From Gnetum montanum (lineage: Eukaryota; Streptophyta; Gnetopsida; Gnetales; Gnetaceae), in assembly GCA_015680685.1 (NCBI GenBank), contig MNCI01016268.1, positions 151,111 to 215,110 on the forward strand: a stretch of 64,000 nt of DNA, written 5' to 3'. Position numbers and translations under genes: made by a program. The notes below the pieces were generated by a model that did no database searches, was not told the DNA's origin, and saw only the letters and a list, made by a program, of their open reading frames with translations. Positions 1 through 10,674 of this stretch are shown in pieces. The stretch's first letter is position 1. The number at the start of each line of letters is the position of its first letter.

Positions 1-713
1 ATGTCTTAGTTTGATGTGTAAAAATTCTTAGGTAGGTTCTTATAGGATTTAGTCCTTAATTTTTCACAACCATTAATCAAACATGGGTCCATGGATTTCT
101 TGATTTGAAGACATGCAAGGGCACTAAGGGCATGAGACTATTTTGGGAAGGACCCACCTATATACCTTCTAGTTGGGCTGCCTAAAGTCTTTATCCATAG
201 GCATTTTTCATTATCAAATCCTTTGTGTGCCCCATCAGTGACATCTAGTTGTGCACTCCTTCATAATGTTCTCCAATGAAAACCTCTTTTCTTTGTGAAT
301 TATCTAATCCTCTTCAACCATTTCATCATGTTCATGGCTTTTTCAACTCTCTAAGAACTTCAGGATGTGTTAAAAACTCTTTGTTTTTCCCTAATCTTCA
401 ACCTTGAAAAGTTTTAGAGCCCAAAACCTTCTAGAGCCATAACTTTCCAACTGCTTATTCGATTTACCTCAATTTTTAGTCCTACCACTACCAAAGGTAA
501 GCTCTATGTTGTGGAGACCACCTTTTGGTGAAATTTTTTTCTAAAATTTCTCTTTCTTCCACAAGGATTTATGAATAAAATAACTTAAAGCTATCCATTT
601 ATGAGGTTAAACCATTCCAATGAACTTTGGTAGTCACAGAAATCAAATAATATGAAAATAATTAATCTATCATAATCCCAACCTAGCCAAGTATAACTAC
701 CCAAAGAGACAAG

Positions 714-773
714 GTACCTAAATGCTATAAGTTACAAATCACATGCTAATCCTTGATTCTTTTGTGATTATAG
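714..773 (+). other. Candidate short intron in element H
   Basis: AAG|GTACCT at 711-719 and ATTATAG|GTG ending at 773 bracket 60 bases. The position matches candidate introns in elements A, C, E, F and G, all about 55-73 bases long and all in the 3' part of the element. Splicing itself is inferred. Confidence 0.45.
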
Positions 774-1126
774 GTGATACAAAAAGAGAAGCATGGACTA
801 GAAGTGGGACCATCCCAATCGATGGACAAGAAGCCTAAAGTGGAAAGGAGCTAACAACTTGAATAACCCCAAGAATAGGTAATAGAAGCCCATGCAATGG
901 GACCTCTTTGGGATAATTTAATTTTTTCCTTCATATTTGAGCTATCAGAGGGGTTTCAATGTCAATTCTTGATAGGGTGTTAAATTTTTTTGCCATGAAC
1001 ACCAAATTTTGTAAAAGATTGTAAATCCATACACTTAGCCACTTTATGTTAATTTGTTGGCCAATAATCCCATACCTTCCCAATATTTTGTAAATAACTT
1101 ATTCCTCCTTTTGTTCACTTGAGAAC

Positions 1127-1151
1127 AAGTTTTCATTTAGTCATGGAGGTA
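1127..1151 (+). promoter_or_regulatory. Element H hairpin and polypurine tract before the 3' LTR
   Basis: A 5-base stem (ACTTG 1127-1131 with CAAGT 1136-1140, loop AGAA) is followed by 'tcatggaggta', the plus-strand primer (polypurine) position abutting the LTR. The same arrangement occurs before the 3' LTRs of A, C, E, F and G. Confidence 0.6.
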
Positions 1152-2025
1152 TGATGAATCATTTTTTTACTTAGGCCCCAATCATGGATCCCTAACATCG
1201 AAACCTCAATATTGGAGCCCCAATATCGAATCTCATGCTACATTATTAGATATCTGATATCACAAGATGCATGCCTGCCTATAAATATAGCACATAGATG
1301 CATGATTCATCCATTCCATTCCTTAGTTGTTAGTGAAGCTCTTTTAGTTTATTTTCTCCTGAGTTAGAATATTTTTTGAGTGTCCACAGTAGAAATTAAA
1401 GAATGTACAAATCTTTATTTAAGCACGGATGTACCTCAACACCATAGTGTAAATGGCAATAAAGATGAGATTTTCTAATCAAACTTTGTAGCACTTGAAA
1501 TAGATTAATACTTTTCTTATGCATTTAATATTCATGCAATTTAATTTAATGAATTTTAATGAAGTAACTAATAATAATTAACTAGCAATCATAAGCACAA
1601 CCATGTTGAGCATACATTTAACACTTGGTAATCCTAGTAGCACTTAACACTTGGTAAACCAGTGGCACTATAATGTGTTTAGGATATGTGCGGGAAGTGG
1701 GAATGGATGTCTACATTAGGATTAGTTAAGTATTAGTTAGTTCCTAGATTAATTAGATTAATTACATATTAAATTCACTTTGTTTCCAACACTTAGATGA
1801 TTAAACCATGAAAGAAAAAGTGATAAAAATCAGATGCCTCAGTTACACTTAACCATACACTTGCATTTCACTAGTGGAAATGAGAAGACAATGATTGCAA
1901 AGATTAGATTCATTCCCTAGAAATCAATGTACGTAGAGAGCTAAAGTCTATATAATTTGATTGGATCCTTAAGTGAATTCTAGTAATTCGTATGGTTGGA
2001 CATAGGGTATACTCATTGCTCATCA
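1152..2025 (+). repeat. Element H 3' LTR
   Basis: Starts TGATGAATC and ends GCTCATCA. It has CTATAAATATAG near 1281 as a TATA box, preceded by short palindromes such as CAATATTG and GATATC. The 3' half shares the 'cgtatggttg' and 'actcatca' ending of the other LTRs of this superfamily. Confidence 0.75.
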
Positions 2026-2646
2026 CATTTGATTTTAGATTAGAAGAAATATTTATCCATACAACATCAAGGACATGTATAGAAAAGAAACAAGTTAACT
2101 ACAAAAATTTCCAATAGAAACCTAGAACATTAGCACTCTTGCTAGAAAGGTCTTGGAAATTATTAATGTCATGCAAAGACAAAAAATAAGCATTTTTTAT
2201 CACCAAGAAACGTTAAGGAAAATGAAAAAAGCTTCAAATGTTGGTGAGGGTTAAAAACATTTTAACTTAGGAAAAGAAAATTACCAAAATGGAGTAGCCA
2301 TCATTGTTGCTCATTTTGTTAAAGCTAGTATTGGTATACTCCCAAGACGATTGGATTATGAGTATAAAAGTTGTGCTTGTAAATGAGATCATCAATGTCA
2401 TCATTAGCATATATGTCCACATATTGGCCTAGAAAACTCTATCAAATAAGATTTTTGAAATTCAATGGATATGATACTTCAAGAAATTACTCAATAATAA
2501 AAAAAATTATCACATTCCCTTAAGGCTTGTGCTTGTTTGGTTATGTAAGAGTTTAGATGCTAAATCAATAGATTGGCTTCTCAGAATGAAAACATTATCT
2601 AGTTTTGGTCAAGTTTTGTGACATGTATTGTGGGACTCTAGCTATA
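2026..2646. other. Unassigned spacer between element H and element C
   Basis: AT-rich sequence with no ORF, repeat or motif that I recognise. It is presumably older target DNA or a decayed element. Confidence 0.5.
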
Positions 2647-3529
2647 TGATGAGTGGTGAAGTATCCAACATACAATCATATGAGATATGAGTATTCATGC
2701 ATGATCTCAGTTAATTTTGGTAGATAAGGTAATGTGATTATGCAAGTAGTTAGTTAGAGTTCATGATTGTTATCTTTCCATGTGAGCTAGTAAAGTCAAT
2801 GCATATAGTTTAACTCATATGAGGTATATGATAGATGATGTTGTGTTGGCCATACTTGCCTAGAAAACATAAGGTAAGAGTAAATTTTTCTAAACTCAAG
2901 TCACAGTAACCAAATCTAGGCTAGCCTATGTGATGAGCATCTAATCCTAAGCTTTTGTTCACACCTTGGACTTCATGTAACTACTACTAGGATTACCAAG
3001 TACCTCACTACTGGGCATACCAAGTAATAGTACTATTGAGTTACCAAGTAGCTATACTTAAGTGCTTAAGATTAGTCGTATTCATTTTGCTTAACAAAAA
3101 AATTAGTAAAGTACATTGAAAGTAAATCAATAACTAAGGAAAATAGTAATCATTAAGCTAAGTGAAAATAGGAAAATTATTCTAAGTATAAACAATAAAG
3201 ACTAAGTGATGTTGCAATGATGTAGATTAATCTTGATCTTTATCTCCATGCATGAAACATGTCCAAGTACATTGCACTCAAATAAAGACTCTATTTGATT
3301 ACTAGACATCACACTACAGGCATACACTCTTAAGTACTAAGCGCTAAAATTGAGAAAAAAAATTGATGTAATTTCACTAAGAGTGAAATGAGACTATTCA
3401 TGGACAATGCACCTAAGTGTTATATTTAAAGGCATGTACATGTCTACAATATTGGATATGCAATATCATATCTTGTGCCTTGATATTGAATGCCTAATAT
3501 AGTAGATGGTCAAAAATTTGCATTTATCA
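2647..3529 (-). repeat. Element C 3' LTR
   Basis: On the minus strand it begins TGATAAATGC and ends CCACTCATCA. It pairs with 41,941-42,821. It shares the 'ttggtaatcc' type repeats of the family, seen here in reverse complement around 2990-3050. Confidence 0.85.
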
Positions 3530-3565
3530 TACCCCCATGACTAACTAAAAACTCATCCTTAAGTT
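3530..3565 (-). promoter_or_regulatory. Element C polypurine tract and hairpin
   Basis: Minus-strand reading is AACTTA-AGGA-TGAGTT (3550-3565), then 'tagtcatgggggta' abutting the LTR at 3530. The stem keeps pairing (one U-G) although its bases differ from those of A, G and H. Confidence 0.65.
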
Positions 3566-3735
3566 AAAACAAAATTAGGATAGAGTTCCTTACAAAATTG
3601 TGAGGTAGATTCACATGACATTGATTCTTATATACATGACTCTCTAATGTTGTAGTGGAGTTTATAAAAATGACACATTTCATGACATGACAACTTTACA
3701 AAAAAGAAAAAAATTTGGTGAAGTTGGATGTAGCC

Positions 3736-4056
3736 TTAAGTTATTCTAGGTGGCAGTGGCTCTTCCACTGGTTGTTTTCCTTTATCATCAAGCCTTTGAA
3801 ATCTATATCAGTTTAGGAGTGCCTAAATTTTCTTTTCTTCCATTCTGGGATCATGAACCATCCATGCTAATGAACCAATGTTTGATGGAACCGATACATT
3901 CCATGAGCATGGAAATTGTGAAAACATTTGGTTTTCTTTAACATACCAAGTGGAAACTTTCCTCCTTTCTTCTTCAAATGCTCTAGCCTTCTCTCTTAAT
4001 TCATGATAATATGATAATCTCCTAGCTAGGTTTGTTACTACATCTTTCTGCCCATG
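3736..4056 (-). pseudogene. Element C ORF3, 3' part (cut off by insertion of A)
   Basis: This is the C-terminal end of C's third ORF. Minus-strand translation resumes where the piece at 27,535 stops and aligns with A's ORF3: HGQKDVVTNLARRL here against HGQKGVTIDLARRL in A, then WYVKENQMFSQF against WYVKANQMFSQL. It ends with a proline-rich tail (EEPLPPRIT) and a TAA at 3736-3738, matching A's tail NEPPPPGTT before its stop. An in-frame TAG interrupts it near 3824. The last 5 bases (CCATG) are the left copy of the target duplication made by A. The product is of unknown function; in A this part is charged and coiled-coil-like. Confidence 0.75.
4052..4056. other. Target-site duplication CCATG of element A (left)
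   Basis: CCATG directly precedes the TGATGAG start of A's 5' LTR and recurs at 27,535-27,539 directly after its 3' LTR. Confidence 0.9.
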
Positions 4057-4839
4057 TGATGAGTCACCATTTTAGTCAACCGTGATATCGTGGCCTATCT
4101 ACTCATCTATAAATAAGAGGTAGACAGATCCAATAAGGAGTTTTTTTTTAGTTCTTAGTTTAAGTGTTAAGTTTTAGTAGTTCTTTCTCTCAACCCTTTT
4201 CCTCCCAGTGCATGCTCATAGTGTGGTGATTGTAATTGTATGACATCCTTATTCAAGTGTGACGTACTTGGACATGCACATGATCGATAATAAAGATTGA
4301 AATTACTTCATCATTGCAGCATCCACTTAGCTTAATTATTTATTTAATTGTTATTTATTACTTTTTTAGTTAATCTCTTCTCACCCTAAACTCCTGTTAA
4401 ATGCTGAATGAGTATGACTTGATCACGCGCATTTAAGTATGACTACTTGGTAACCCAGTAGTGTACCTAGGATATGTGCTTGGTAATCCCAGTGGTAGTC
4501 ATGCACGAAGTCAAAGATGTGCTTGGATGATCGAGAAATGGATACTCATTGCACTTAGGCTAGCTTAGATTCTCTCTCATCCTTTCTCTCTTAGCTTAGT
4601 TAATATTATCTTCCATTGTCTTCAGGAGTAGCGTTAGCATAGAAACACATCATACACCTCACTCTGGACTAAACCATACGTGACAAAGTTAACACTAGTC
4701 CAGATGGGAAGATAGTGAACTGCGACCTAAGGATAACTATCTAGATATCACAACTAGTCCATCTGTGTAGTTTGACTGGATCCTGTGTGAAACACTCGTA
4801 TTTGTATGGTTAAGTGTAGGGGTACCTCGCCACTCATCA
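4057..4839 (+). repeat. Element A 5' LTR
   Basis: 783 bases, TGATGAG...CTCATCA. The TATA box lies only about 50 bases from its start, so U3 is very short. A pair of related motifs, CTTGGTAACCCAGT (4445-4458) and CTTGGTAATCCCAGT (from 4479), sits in the R/U5 part and recurs in the whole family. Counting by eye, about 21 of the first 230 bases differ from the 3' LTR. Confidence 0.92.
4108..4115 (+). promoter_or_regulatory. TATA box of the element A LTR
   Basis: CTATAAATAAGAGG, a plant-type TATA element, conserved in the LTRs of F and G. A GATATC palindrome lies about 20 bases upstream (4085-4090). Confidence 0.7.
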
Positions 4840-4840
4840 T

Positions 4841-4858
4841 TGGCGTTGTTGCCGGGGA
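4841..4858 (+). other. Element A primer-binding site (tRNA-Asp type)
   Basis: TGGCGTTGTTGCCGGGGA starts one base after the LTR. It matches the complement of the plant tRNA-Asp 3' end (TGGCGCCGTTGCCGGGGA, from general knowledge) at 16 of 18 bases; both differences are C-to-T. Confidence 0.85.
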
Positions 4859-4980
4859 CAGTGGTAGTTATCTAGATTAGTTATATCATACAAGGTCATT
4901 GTATAGGAATTAATGATATATCTTTTAGGAAGAAATATTTATAAAAATTCACATATAAATTCACAGACAATTTCACAACC

Positions 4981-6068
4981 ATGCCTCTCTTACAAGACTA
5001 TAATAATGCAACATCTAGTGAGGAAGTTCATTGGAGAACCAACGAACTATATGATAATGAACATTGGAGTACACAACTTGAGGTGGGGGTTTCTTATAAA
5101 CATAAACAGAAGCAACGTCATCCCAATGCATGAAATCATAACTTACCCGATGATGATGAACCCCTACTGGTGACTACAAGCTTAACACAAATACAAGAGG
5201 CTATTCGAATCTCTCGTAGGCATCGTAAAGAGAGCCGCCTACCCAAGCTTGATTTAAACAACTTTCCCAATTTTTTAGGAGGGTATGACTTAGATCCACA
5301 ACAACATTTACAAGCCTTCTACGATTCCTATACATGGAACAACATTGATAACGATTGGCAAAAACTCAAGCTCTTTCCTATCACACTCGTTGGCCAAGCA
5401 AAAGTATCGTATAGATCGTTAAAACCAAATTTAATAAGACGTTGGCCAACAATGGTAGAACTCTTTAATGAAAGATATCAAACATACGCAAGAGTGTCAG
5501 CCTTGAGAAAACAAATCCAATAGTGAAAACAAGTATAACATGTACCCTTGGACATGGCCTTAGAAAGATATTATGCACTATTAAACAACTATCCAGGCCA
5601 TGAGTTCTCTGAGGAAAGGCTAATTTACCATATCATTGATGGGCTACGTGATGAAACAAGAGAAACCCTAAGGATGTATGCCCAAGGTCAACTATATGAA
5701 CTACAAACCCATCAAGTCCAAGAGCTTATTAAGCAATTAGAAAAATAAGAAGGAGAAATGGCTAGATGGAAGAGTGTTGAAAAACATCAATAGGGCCAAA
5801 ATCTCAACTTAACAAAGGGCCATGATCATAAAAAGGAGAGATCAACATATCACAAGTGGAAAGAACCATCTTTGCTGATACAACAATCATTAGAAGATGT
5901 CGAGGCAAAGATCAATAAGATGTTGGAATGGATGCATAAAAAGTGTGGAGAATATATCAATATTATTGGAGATAGAGTTTTGACAACCCAAGAAACAAGA
6001 CAAAATATCATTAGACAATCGGAAAGAAGGGATGAAGGAAATAAGAGCTCAACAGTTGATCATATGTA
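4981..6068 (+). pseudogene. Element A gag, 5' part (nonsense-mutated)
   Basis: Structural capsid protein of an Athila-like retrotransposon. One reading frame runs from ATG 4981 to the junction with block I near 6068 with no frameshift, only in-frame stops: 5131 (TGA), 5521 (TAG), 5524 (TGA), one near 5536, 5746 (TAA) and near 5791. Nearly all fit CGA, TGG or CAA codons hit by C-to-T or G-to-A. The capsid signature is clear: GYDLDPQQHLQAFYD, then LKLFPITLVGQAKVSYRSL, WPTMVELFNERYQTY and YHIIDGLRDETRETL, as in the retrotransposon gag family (Pfam PF03732 by memory). Aligned copies lie in C, E, F and G. The zinc-knuckle part is lost where block I interrupts. It cannot make a full-length Gag now. 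Confidence 0.85.
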
Positions 6069-7270
6069 TGTGTTGGCGACCATTTGGGACGCGACCGCCA
6101 ACGAGTGTCCTCGAACAGGATTTAGGTGCCTGCTGGTCTCTGGCAACACCAAGGCCCAGATACCTCCAAATAACTCAGTAGTTAATGTGAGTATGTGTGT
6201 GTGCTGTTGCGGCGTGCGGTTGTGTGCAATGTAACGATTGCGTGTGTGTGAAATACAAATGACTTACTTTAAGAGATTCAGCCAACTTTATCAAGTACTG
6301 TGAGTTATTGAGAGTTTCCTATTTTGTTCAAACTACCTAGTCTATGCGGTCCCTATAATACCTGCTTGTAACAAGTAAAATTTTGCATAAACATTTGAGC
6401 ACAACTCCGCAAATCTACTCCTAATTTTCCCCAGAGAGAGATATATAGTTCCACAAGAAAACTAGAAATAGAGCAAGATTCAAAGGAAATAGACAGAAAG
6501 AAAAGAAAGCAGATTTGTGTGGACCTCAAATATTTAAACAAGGTAAAATGACACGAGTAAACACTTCGCAATAAAGCTATTCCAAATTCAATATCTATGA
6601 ATTGTTCAAACTTCCAAGACTCAAACAAGCAATATCTTCAAGACAATCCTACTGTACTACCAAAAATTGCTGCGTAAACTACCATGTACGAGACTCCATT
6701 TTGGCTAGACAGTAGATGTCAACGATTGCATTTAAACAGAACCTTTAAAAGACTTGACAATTTCTGATTGAAATAACACGGAAAATCACTCTAAAGATAA
6801 AAAGAAGCTATTCTGGTCCCATCAAAATACCAAAGATTTTCTGAACCCTCTCGACTACCAAATTGTTCCACGGCGTGACTACAAACAGAGGCTCTCTTCC
6901 AACAATCCAATAGCAGTTCCCAAACGTTGCACAATAACGAAATTTACTACTAAAATGCTCTCAAGGCTTTTTGAACACAAGCGCTTCTATGGCAAAATTT
7001 TAACAGAAATTCCTATTGGGCAACAAGAACAATAAGAGCAATCTAAAAATCCCAAAATTACTTGCCAAGAATGATACTACCTAAACCACTAGCTAAGCAA
7101 TTAAAACAAAACAAAAATGAAATGCATAACTCACAGGACCATGACAAAGAGGCTGAAATCTTTATTCTAGCAAGCCATCTTGCAAACAATCTTCTTTACA
7201 AATCTTCCAAGTGTGATGATGATGCTCCTTCTTGATGTGTGATGATCTTTCCTCCTTGACCCTTGAAGCC

Positions 7271-7278
7271 TATTTATA
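7271..7278 (-). promoter_or_regulatory. TATA box in block I
   Basis: TATAAATA within CCTATAAATAGGC on the minus strand, downstream (in that direction) of the repeat arrays at 7355-7657. Confidence 0.55.
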
Positions 7279-7354
7279 GGATTCCAAGGTAGGTAGGGAA
7301 GTTACATTTTCAAAAATATCTTAAAAATATCTCACCTAACTTCTCTCCCAAGTA

Positions 7355-7427
7355 ACTTGGCCAACCAATTAGGAGATTACTTGGCCAACAAGTTAGGAGG
7401 TTACTTGCCCAACAAGTTAGGTAAGTT
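7355..7427. repeat. 24-bp tandem repeat, three units
   Basis: Units start at 7355, 7379 and 7403, core ACTTGGCCAACAAGTTAGG. They lie between the TATA box and the 21-bp array of block I. Confidence 0.8.
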
Positions 7428-7489
7428 ACAACAACTTTGGGTGGTTTCAACCACAAAAGAGATAAAAATGCTGCATCTGACACGTGTCC

Positions 7490-7657
7490 CATGTAGTTGC
7501 CAAGTGTCTTCATGCAGTTGCCAAGTGTCTTCATGTAGTTGCCAAGTGTCTTCATGCAGTTGCCAAGTGTCTTCATGTAGTTGCCAAGTGTCTTCATGCA
7601 GTTGCCAAGTGTCTTCATTCATTTGCCAAGTGTCTTCATTTAGTTGCCAAGTGTTCA
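7490..7657. repeat. 21-bp tandem repeat, eight units, with 42-bp alternation
   Basis: Units start at 7490, 7511, 7532, 7553, 7574, 7595, 7616 and 7637, core AGTTGCCAAGTGTCTTCATG. Units 1-6 alternate CATGTAG and CATGCAG, so a 42-bp higher-order unit was amplified. True G-boxes (GACACGTGTC) sit on both sides at about 7479-7488 and 7683-7692, and each unit carries a near-match (CAAGTGTC). ORFs reported through here are only repeat translations. Confidence 0.9.
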
Positions 7658-7965
7658 CCATGGAGAGAAACAAGTTGCAGTTGACACGTGTCCCATTTAG
7701 TTGACAAGTGGCCATTGTGGAGATAAAGAGGTTGTAGTTGACAAGTGGCCTTTGTGGTGGTTATAACCACCATTTCAATTGACAAGTGTTCAATTCTCAT
7801 AGGACTTTGAACAATTGTTGCATAAATTCCCTTTTTAAATCAATATTATATTTTATTGTTATTTATATCATAGTAGTAAAGATAATAACCATGGATTTGA
7901 TGCATGGGTTGATATATAAATATATGTATGCGTATACAACCGAATGCATAAGTGGAGTTGTACTC

Positions 7966-8178
7966 TCACATTTTAATTTGTGGCACCTCGAATGTAATCC
8001 CAGTTATATCAAGGCCGATTCCATATTCATCTTCTCTGCACTTTATTACAGAAAAAGTAACTAGAGCTACTCTATCATAAGCTAGAGAGATATCTACAAT
8101 TGATACACCATTTTCTTTTGACTCTAGATAAACCCTCATGCCAACATTCCCAATTGCAATGTCATTATCCCTTGATTT
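7966..8178 (-). pseudogene. Unidentified coding-like fragment, about 70 codons
   Basis: The minus strand is open from 8178 to a TGA at 7966-7968 and reads like real protein: IAIGNVGMRVYLESKENG, then VDISLAYDRVALVTFSVIK, then GIGLDITGITFEVPQIKM before the stop. Composition is protein-like, with alternating hydrophobic residues that suggest beta strands. The same frame continues upstream past two stops (IILQQLINHEVGIEMKMLLN), and a +1 frame near 8265-8370 gives NGEVQNPNELKLFKEDYV, so the fragment looks frameshifted. It lies between block I and the place where A's gag resumes. I do not recognise the family. It could be a captured host-gene tail or coding DNA of the unknown element. Confidence 0.4.
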
Positions 8179-8484
8179 TCAAAACATTCAATTCAGCAAC
8201 ATTTTCATTTCTATTCCAACTTCATGGTTAATTAACTGTTGTAGAATTATTTACAAGAAAGAACATAATCCTCCTTGAATAGTTTCAGTTCATTAGGATT
8301 TTGTACCTCACCATTTGCAAATAAGTCCACCTGTTCCATGAAATGGTAAAAATGTGCCAACAGTATGAATACAACATTTTCCTATACAATCATCCCAAAG
8401 GCTAATGCCCAATTTTGTTACATTTATATGAGCATTGGGGAAGCACGTTACATTTAGAGTTTATACAGAGATACTATGTTCAAT

Positions 8485-9281
8485 CATAGTGGCAATAATC
8501 CCAGTCATGGGGGAAGCCATCCCTAAACTAGAGACACCCTTCATATCCTTCGAATCCAAATGCTTATCAAGTTCAACATCCTATTTTCCCAACTGGGCCA
8601 ACATACTCTATCTCATCACATTATCATTCTCCTCAATACTATTAGCCCATGTCCTCAACACAACCACCGCCTTGTGCACCTTACACTTCTCCTAATTTTT
8701 AACATTCTCATCCTTTCCCTCCTTCTACATCACCACCAACTATTCCTAATGTGTCTACACCACAGCAACAGACCCTGAATGTTACTTGTGCTACTATTGC
8801 CAATAGCAGTGAGAGACCTTAGCAACATCAAAGGCGTCCCTTCTTTAGAAATAACCCTAGGAAGGGACAACACAATTCCAAGGCCACTGCACCTTCCAAC
8901 TCAGCACAAGTCCAACACTGTGATGCATCCTTCTCTTCAAACCCAACACCTCGTGTTACTTCATCAAGGCCACCAAGTAACACTTCAACAACCATATGGC
9001 CCAATGAACACAGCCATGGAGGGCAACATACCAATCCTTGCATATCATCTTATGCCCTCAATTATCATAGTGGGTCAACTCATTATCCGAAAACTACATC
9101 TTATAAAGTGCCCCGCTATGCTTACTATAATCAAGTGTGTGAACCCCAATAGGGTCAATATGACCAAGTTGCAATGTTTCCAACATGCAAGGATCCTCAT
9201 CTTTCATTTATTAATCCTTGCCATGCTCAACCATTTAGTTATGGGGGATATCCCCCATTTTAATACCAAGCAGGATTAATG
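8485..9281 (+). pseudogene. Element A gag-distal region, Pro/Ser/His-rich, no protease
   Basis: Homology to element E resumes about here (TAGTGGCAA, then CCAGTCATGGGGGAAGCC, against E at about 36,708-36,740). Frames broken by indels give a basic segment RRPFFRNNPRKGQHN, matching RRSFFKTNNP of F and RPFFRTRSPD of G, where a protease follows. In A and E the protease is missing and the text moves to a C-terminal tail ending in PCHAQPFSYGGYPPF and TAA (9279-9281). The tail matches E's PCHSQIFSHGGYPPF. Function of the tail is unknown; it is probably the end of the Gag polyprotein in this subfamily. Confidence 0.6.
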
Positions 9282-10600
9282 AATATTTTTCATTTTTTTC
9301 AATTTTACAACTTTTTGTTTTCTAGTTTTTCATTTTTCAATTTCTTGTTTTATCTTTTTGTCTTTTTGTCTTTTTACATTTTTATAAGTAATCTCACCTA
9401 TAAATAAAACACTCATGTGGCTCGTTGGTTGAGGTGTGTTTTATGTTATCAAGTCTCGAGTGATCAATTATGTGGACAATGAGCCCATTAAACCCACTCA
9501 TCCATTCTACAAATAAGAGGTTCTAATTGAGGGTACAGTGATATTCTTGACATTTTAAAACTTAAAATTAATTTTGTGTTCATTGTACCCAGAATGAAGA
9601 AGGATGGACCAAGAGGGAATGATTAGGATGTGACATCAAGGGGACTTGTGGATTTTCTTCAGTAACATCTATGAGAGTTATCATGCAATGTGGTTGTACT
9701 AAGATCCTTGTAGATCTAACACAAAATGGGAGTAAGAGTAATCAAAAGGCACTCAAAAATCCAATGCTATTCTAGGGGGTCCCACTGGAAAGACATGCAC
9801 CCATGCCTGAAGGTTGGCGGCTTCTTTGGATTCAACAAACATAAAAAAAAGTATCACAAAACAAAAATCACTCCTCCCTTGAACAAAATGCCAAGTGATC
9901 ATTCACCTTGTTGTTCTGGTACTCTCATATTCACTCATCATGGGATGAAACAATGCAGTGTCACTGATCAGAGGAATGGACTTGGTCCTAATCTTGGAAC
10001 GATGGGTTAATGACATGTTAATCATGCTTTACACACAGGATTCATTGTTCCCTGGGTCAGTTACCCCATGTCCCAATCTCTATAATCCCTTCTCTACCCC
10101 ATCTCATCTTGTTGTCCATATAATTGTAGCTCATGTCTCATATAGCATAGAATTCTTACCTCATCCTGGTGATATTTACATGTGTGTGTTTTTTGGAACC
10201 AATGCGGATTAAATTTAACCCTTCGAGTGCCCATGGACACTTTTAAGTGTGGTTACACAAGGGCATTATAGGTTGGAACCTGCTTTAGGGAGGATCCACT
10301 TGTGTAATTTTTGTAATTTGCACTTATGACACATCTTCCACACACCATCTATTACCCTTAGCATATTGCCAACAATCTTCTTTCCCTTATTACTATCCCT
10401 CTGATTCAACGTTCCTACAAACCATTACATGGCCTTTTTCTCTTACCTATTACCTGAGGCCTTATTGATCAATTCCACCCACATATAATTATTCATCCCT
10501 TAAAAACTATCTAAATTACCCTAGAATCCTTTAACATGTGCCCACATGTCCTTAATTTCCACTTTTAATTCCAAAATCACCTTCCAAATTCGGTATTTTT
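9282..10600. other. Element A internal spacer, non-coding
   Basis: Starts with a T-rich stretch (9285-9390) like those after the coding regions of E, F and G. Parts align with C's spacer, for example CCTCCCTTGAACAAAATGCC at about 9873 against minus-strand C near 31,310. No conserved reading frame was found. Confidence 0.5.
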
Positions 10601-10631
10601 CCCTTGGCCTAAACATCGATAAGCTGCAATT

Positions 10632-10674
10632 TCGCGTACGCGATGTATCGTACGGGATATCACATCCCTATAAA
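10632..10674 (+). promoter_or_regulatory. Internal palindrome and TATA cassette of element A
   Basis: A perfect 12-bp palindrome TCGCGTACGCGA (10,632-10,643), then GATATC (10,656-10,661), then TATAAA (10,669-10,674). This mirrors LTR U3 architecture but lies about 480 bases before ORF3. C has an equivalent at 30,508-30,539 (minus). Promoter activity is inferred. Confidence 0.45.

Larger units (their letters stand above)
1..2025 (+). mobile_element. Element H, 3' part of an Athila-like LTR retrotransposon
   Basis: Only the 3' untranslated internal region (1-1151) and the 3' LTR (1152-2025) are in the window; the 5' part lies to the left. The internal part aligns by eye with the 3' region of element E (about 38,610-39,470), including a shared stretch with 'ctagtttgatgtgt'-like text and the run-up to the LTR. 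No coding sequence is visible in it. The LTR end at 2025 is followed by 'catttg', but the partner target duplication is outside the window. Confidence 0.8.
6071..7792 (-). mobile_element. Block I: probable LTR (solo or truncated) of an unrelated element
   Basis: On the minus strand it begins TGAACACTTGTC and ends GGTCGCCAACA, giving TG...CA termini on both strands. It holds a TATA box (CCTATAAATAGGC, 7268-7280) about 515 bases in, preceded by repeat arrays and G-boxes, which fits U3-R-U5. It splits A's gag. No matching 5-base duplication was found (GTATG or ATGTA on the left, ATTCT on the right), so exact ends are uncertain and a solo LTR is not proven. Confidence 0.5.

Noticed and set aside
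3750-3941. Plus-strand ORF of 63 codons
   Set aside because: Antisense shadow of C's ORF3 tail.
7490-7657. CRISPR-like regular array
   Set aside because: Direct tandem units without spacers in plant-like DNA; an ordinary minisatellite.
7484-7715. Overlapping reading frames on both strands with perfect peptide repeats
   Set aside because: They are translations of the 21-bp tandem array in several frames. 21 is a multiple of three, so no stops arise; no coding evidence.
6071-7926. ATATGTATG near 6062 and again near 7925 as a target duplication of block I
   Set aside because: It would leave a right end AAATAT, not CA, and AT-rich repeats of this kind occur by chance.
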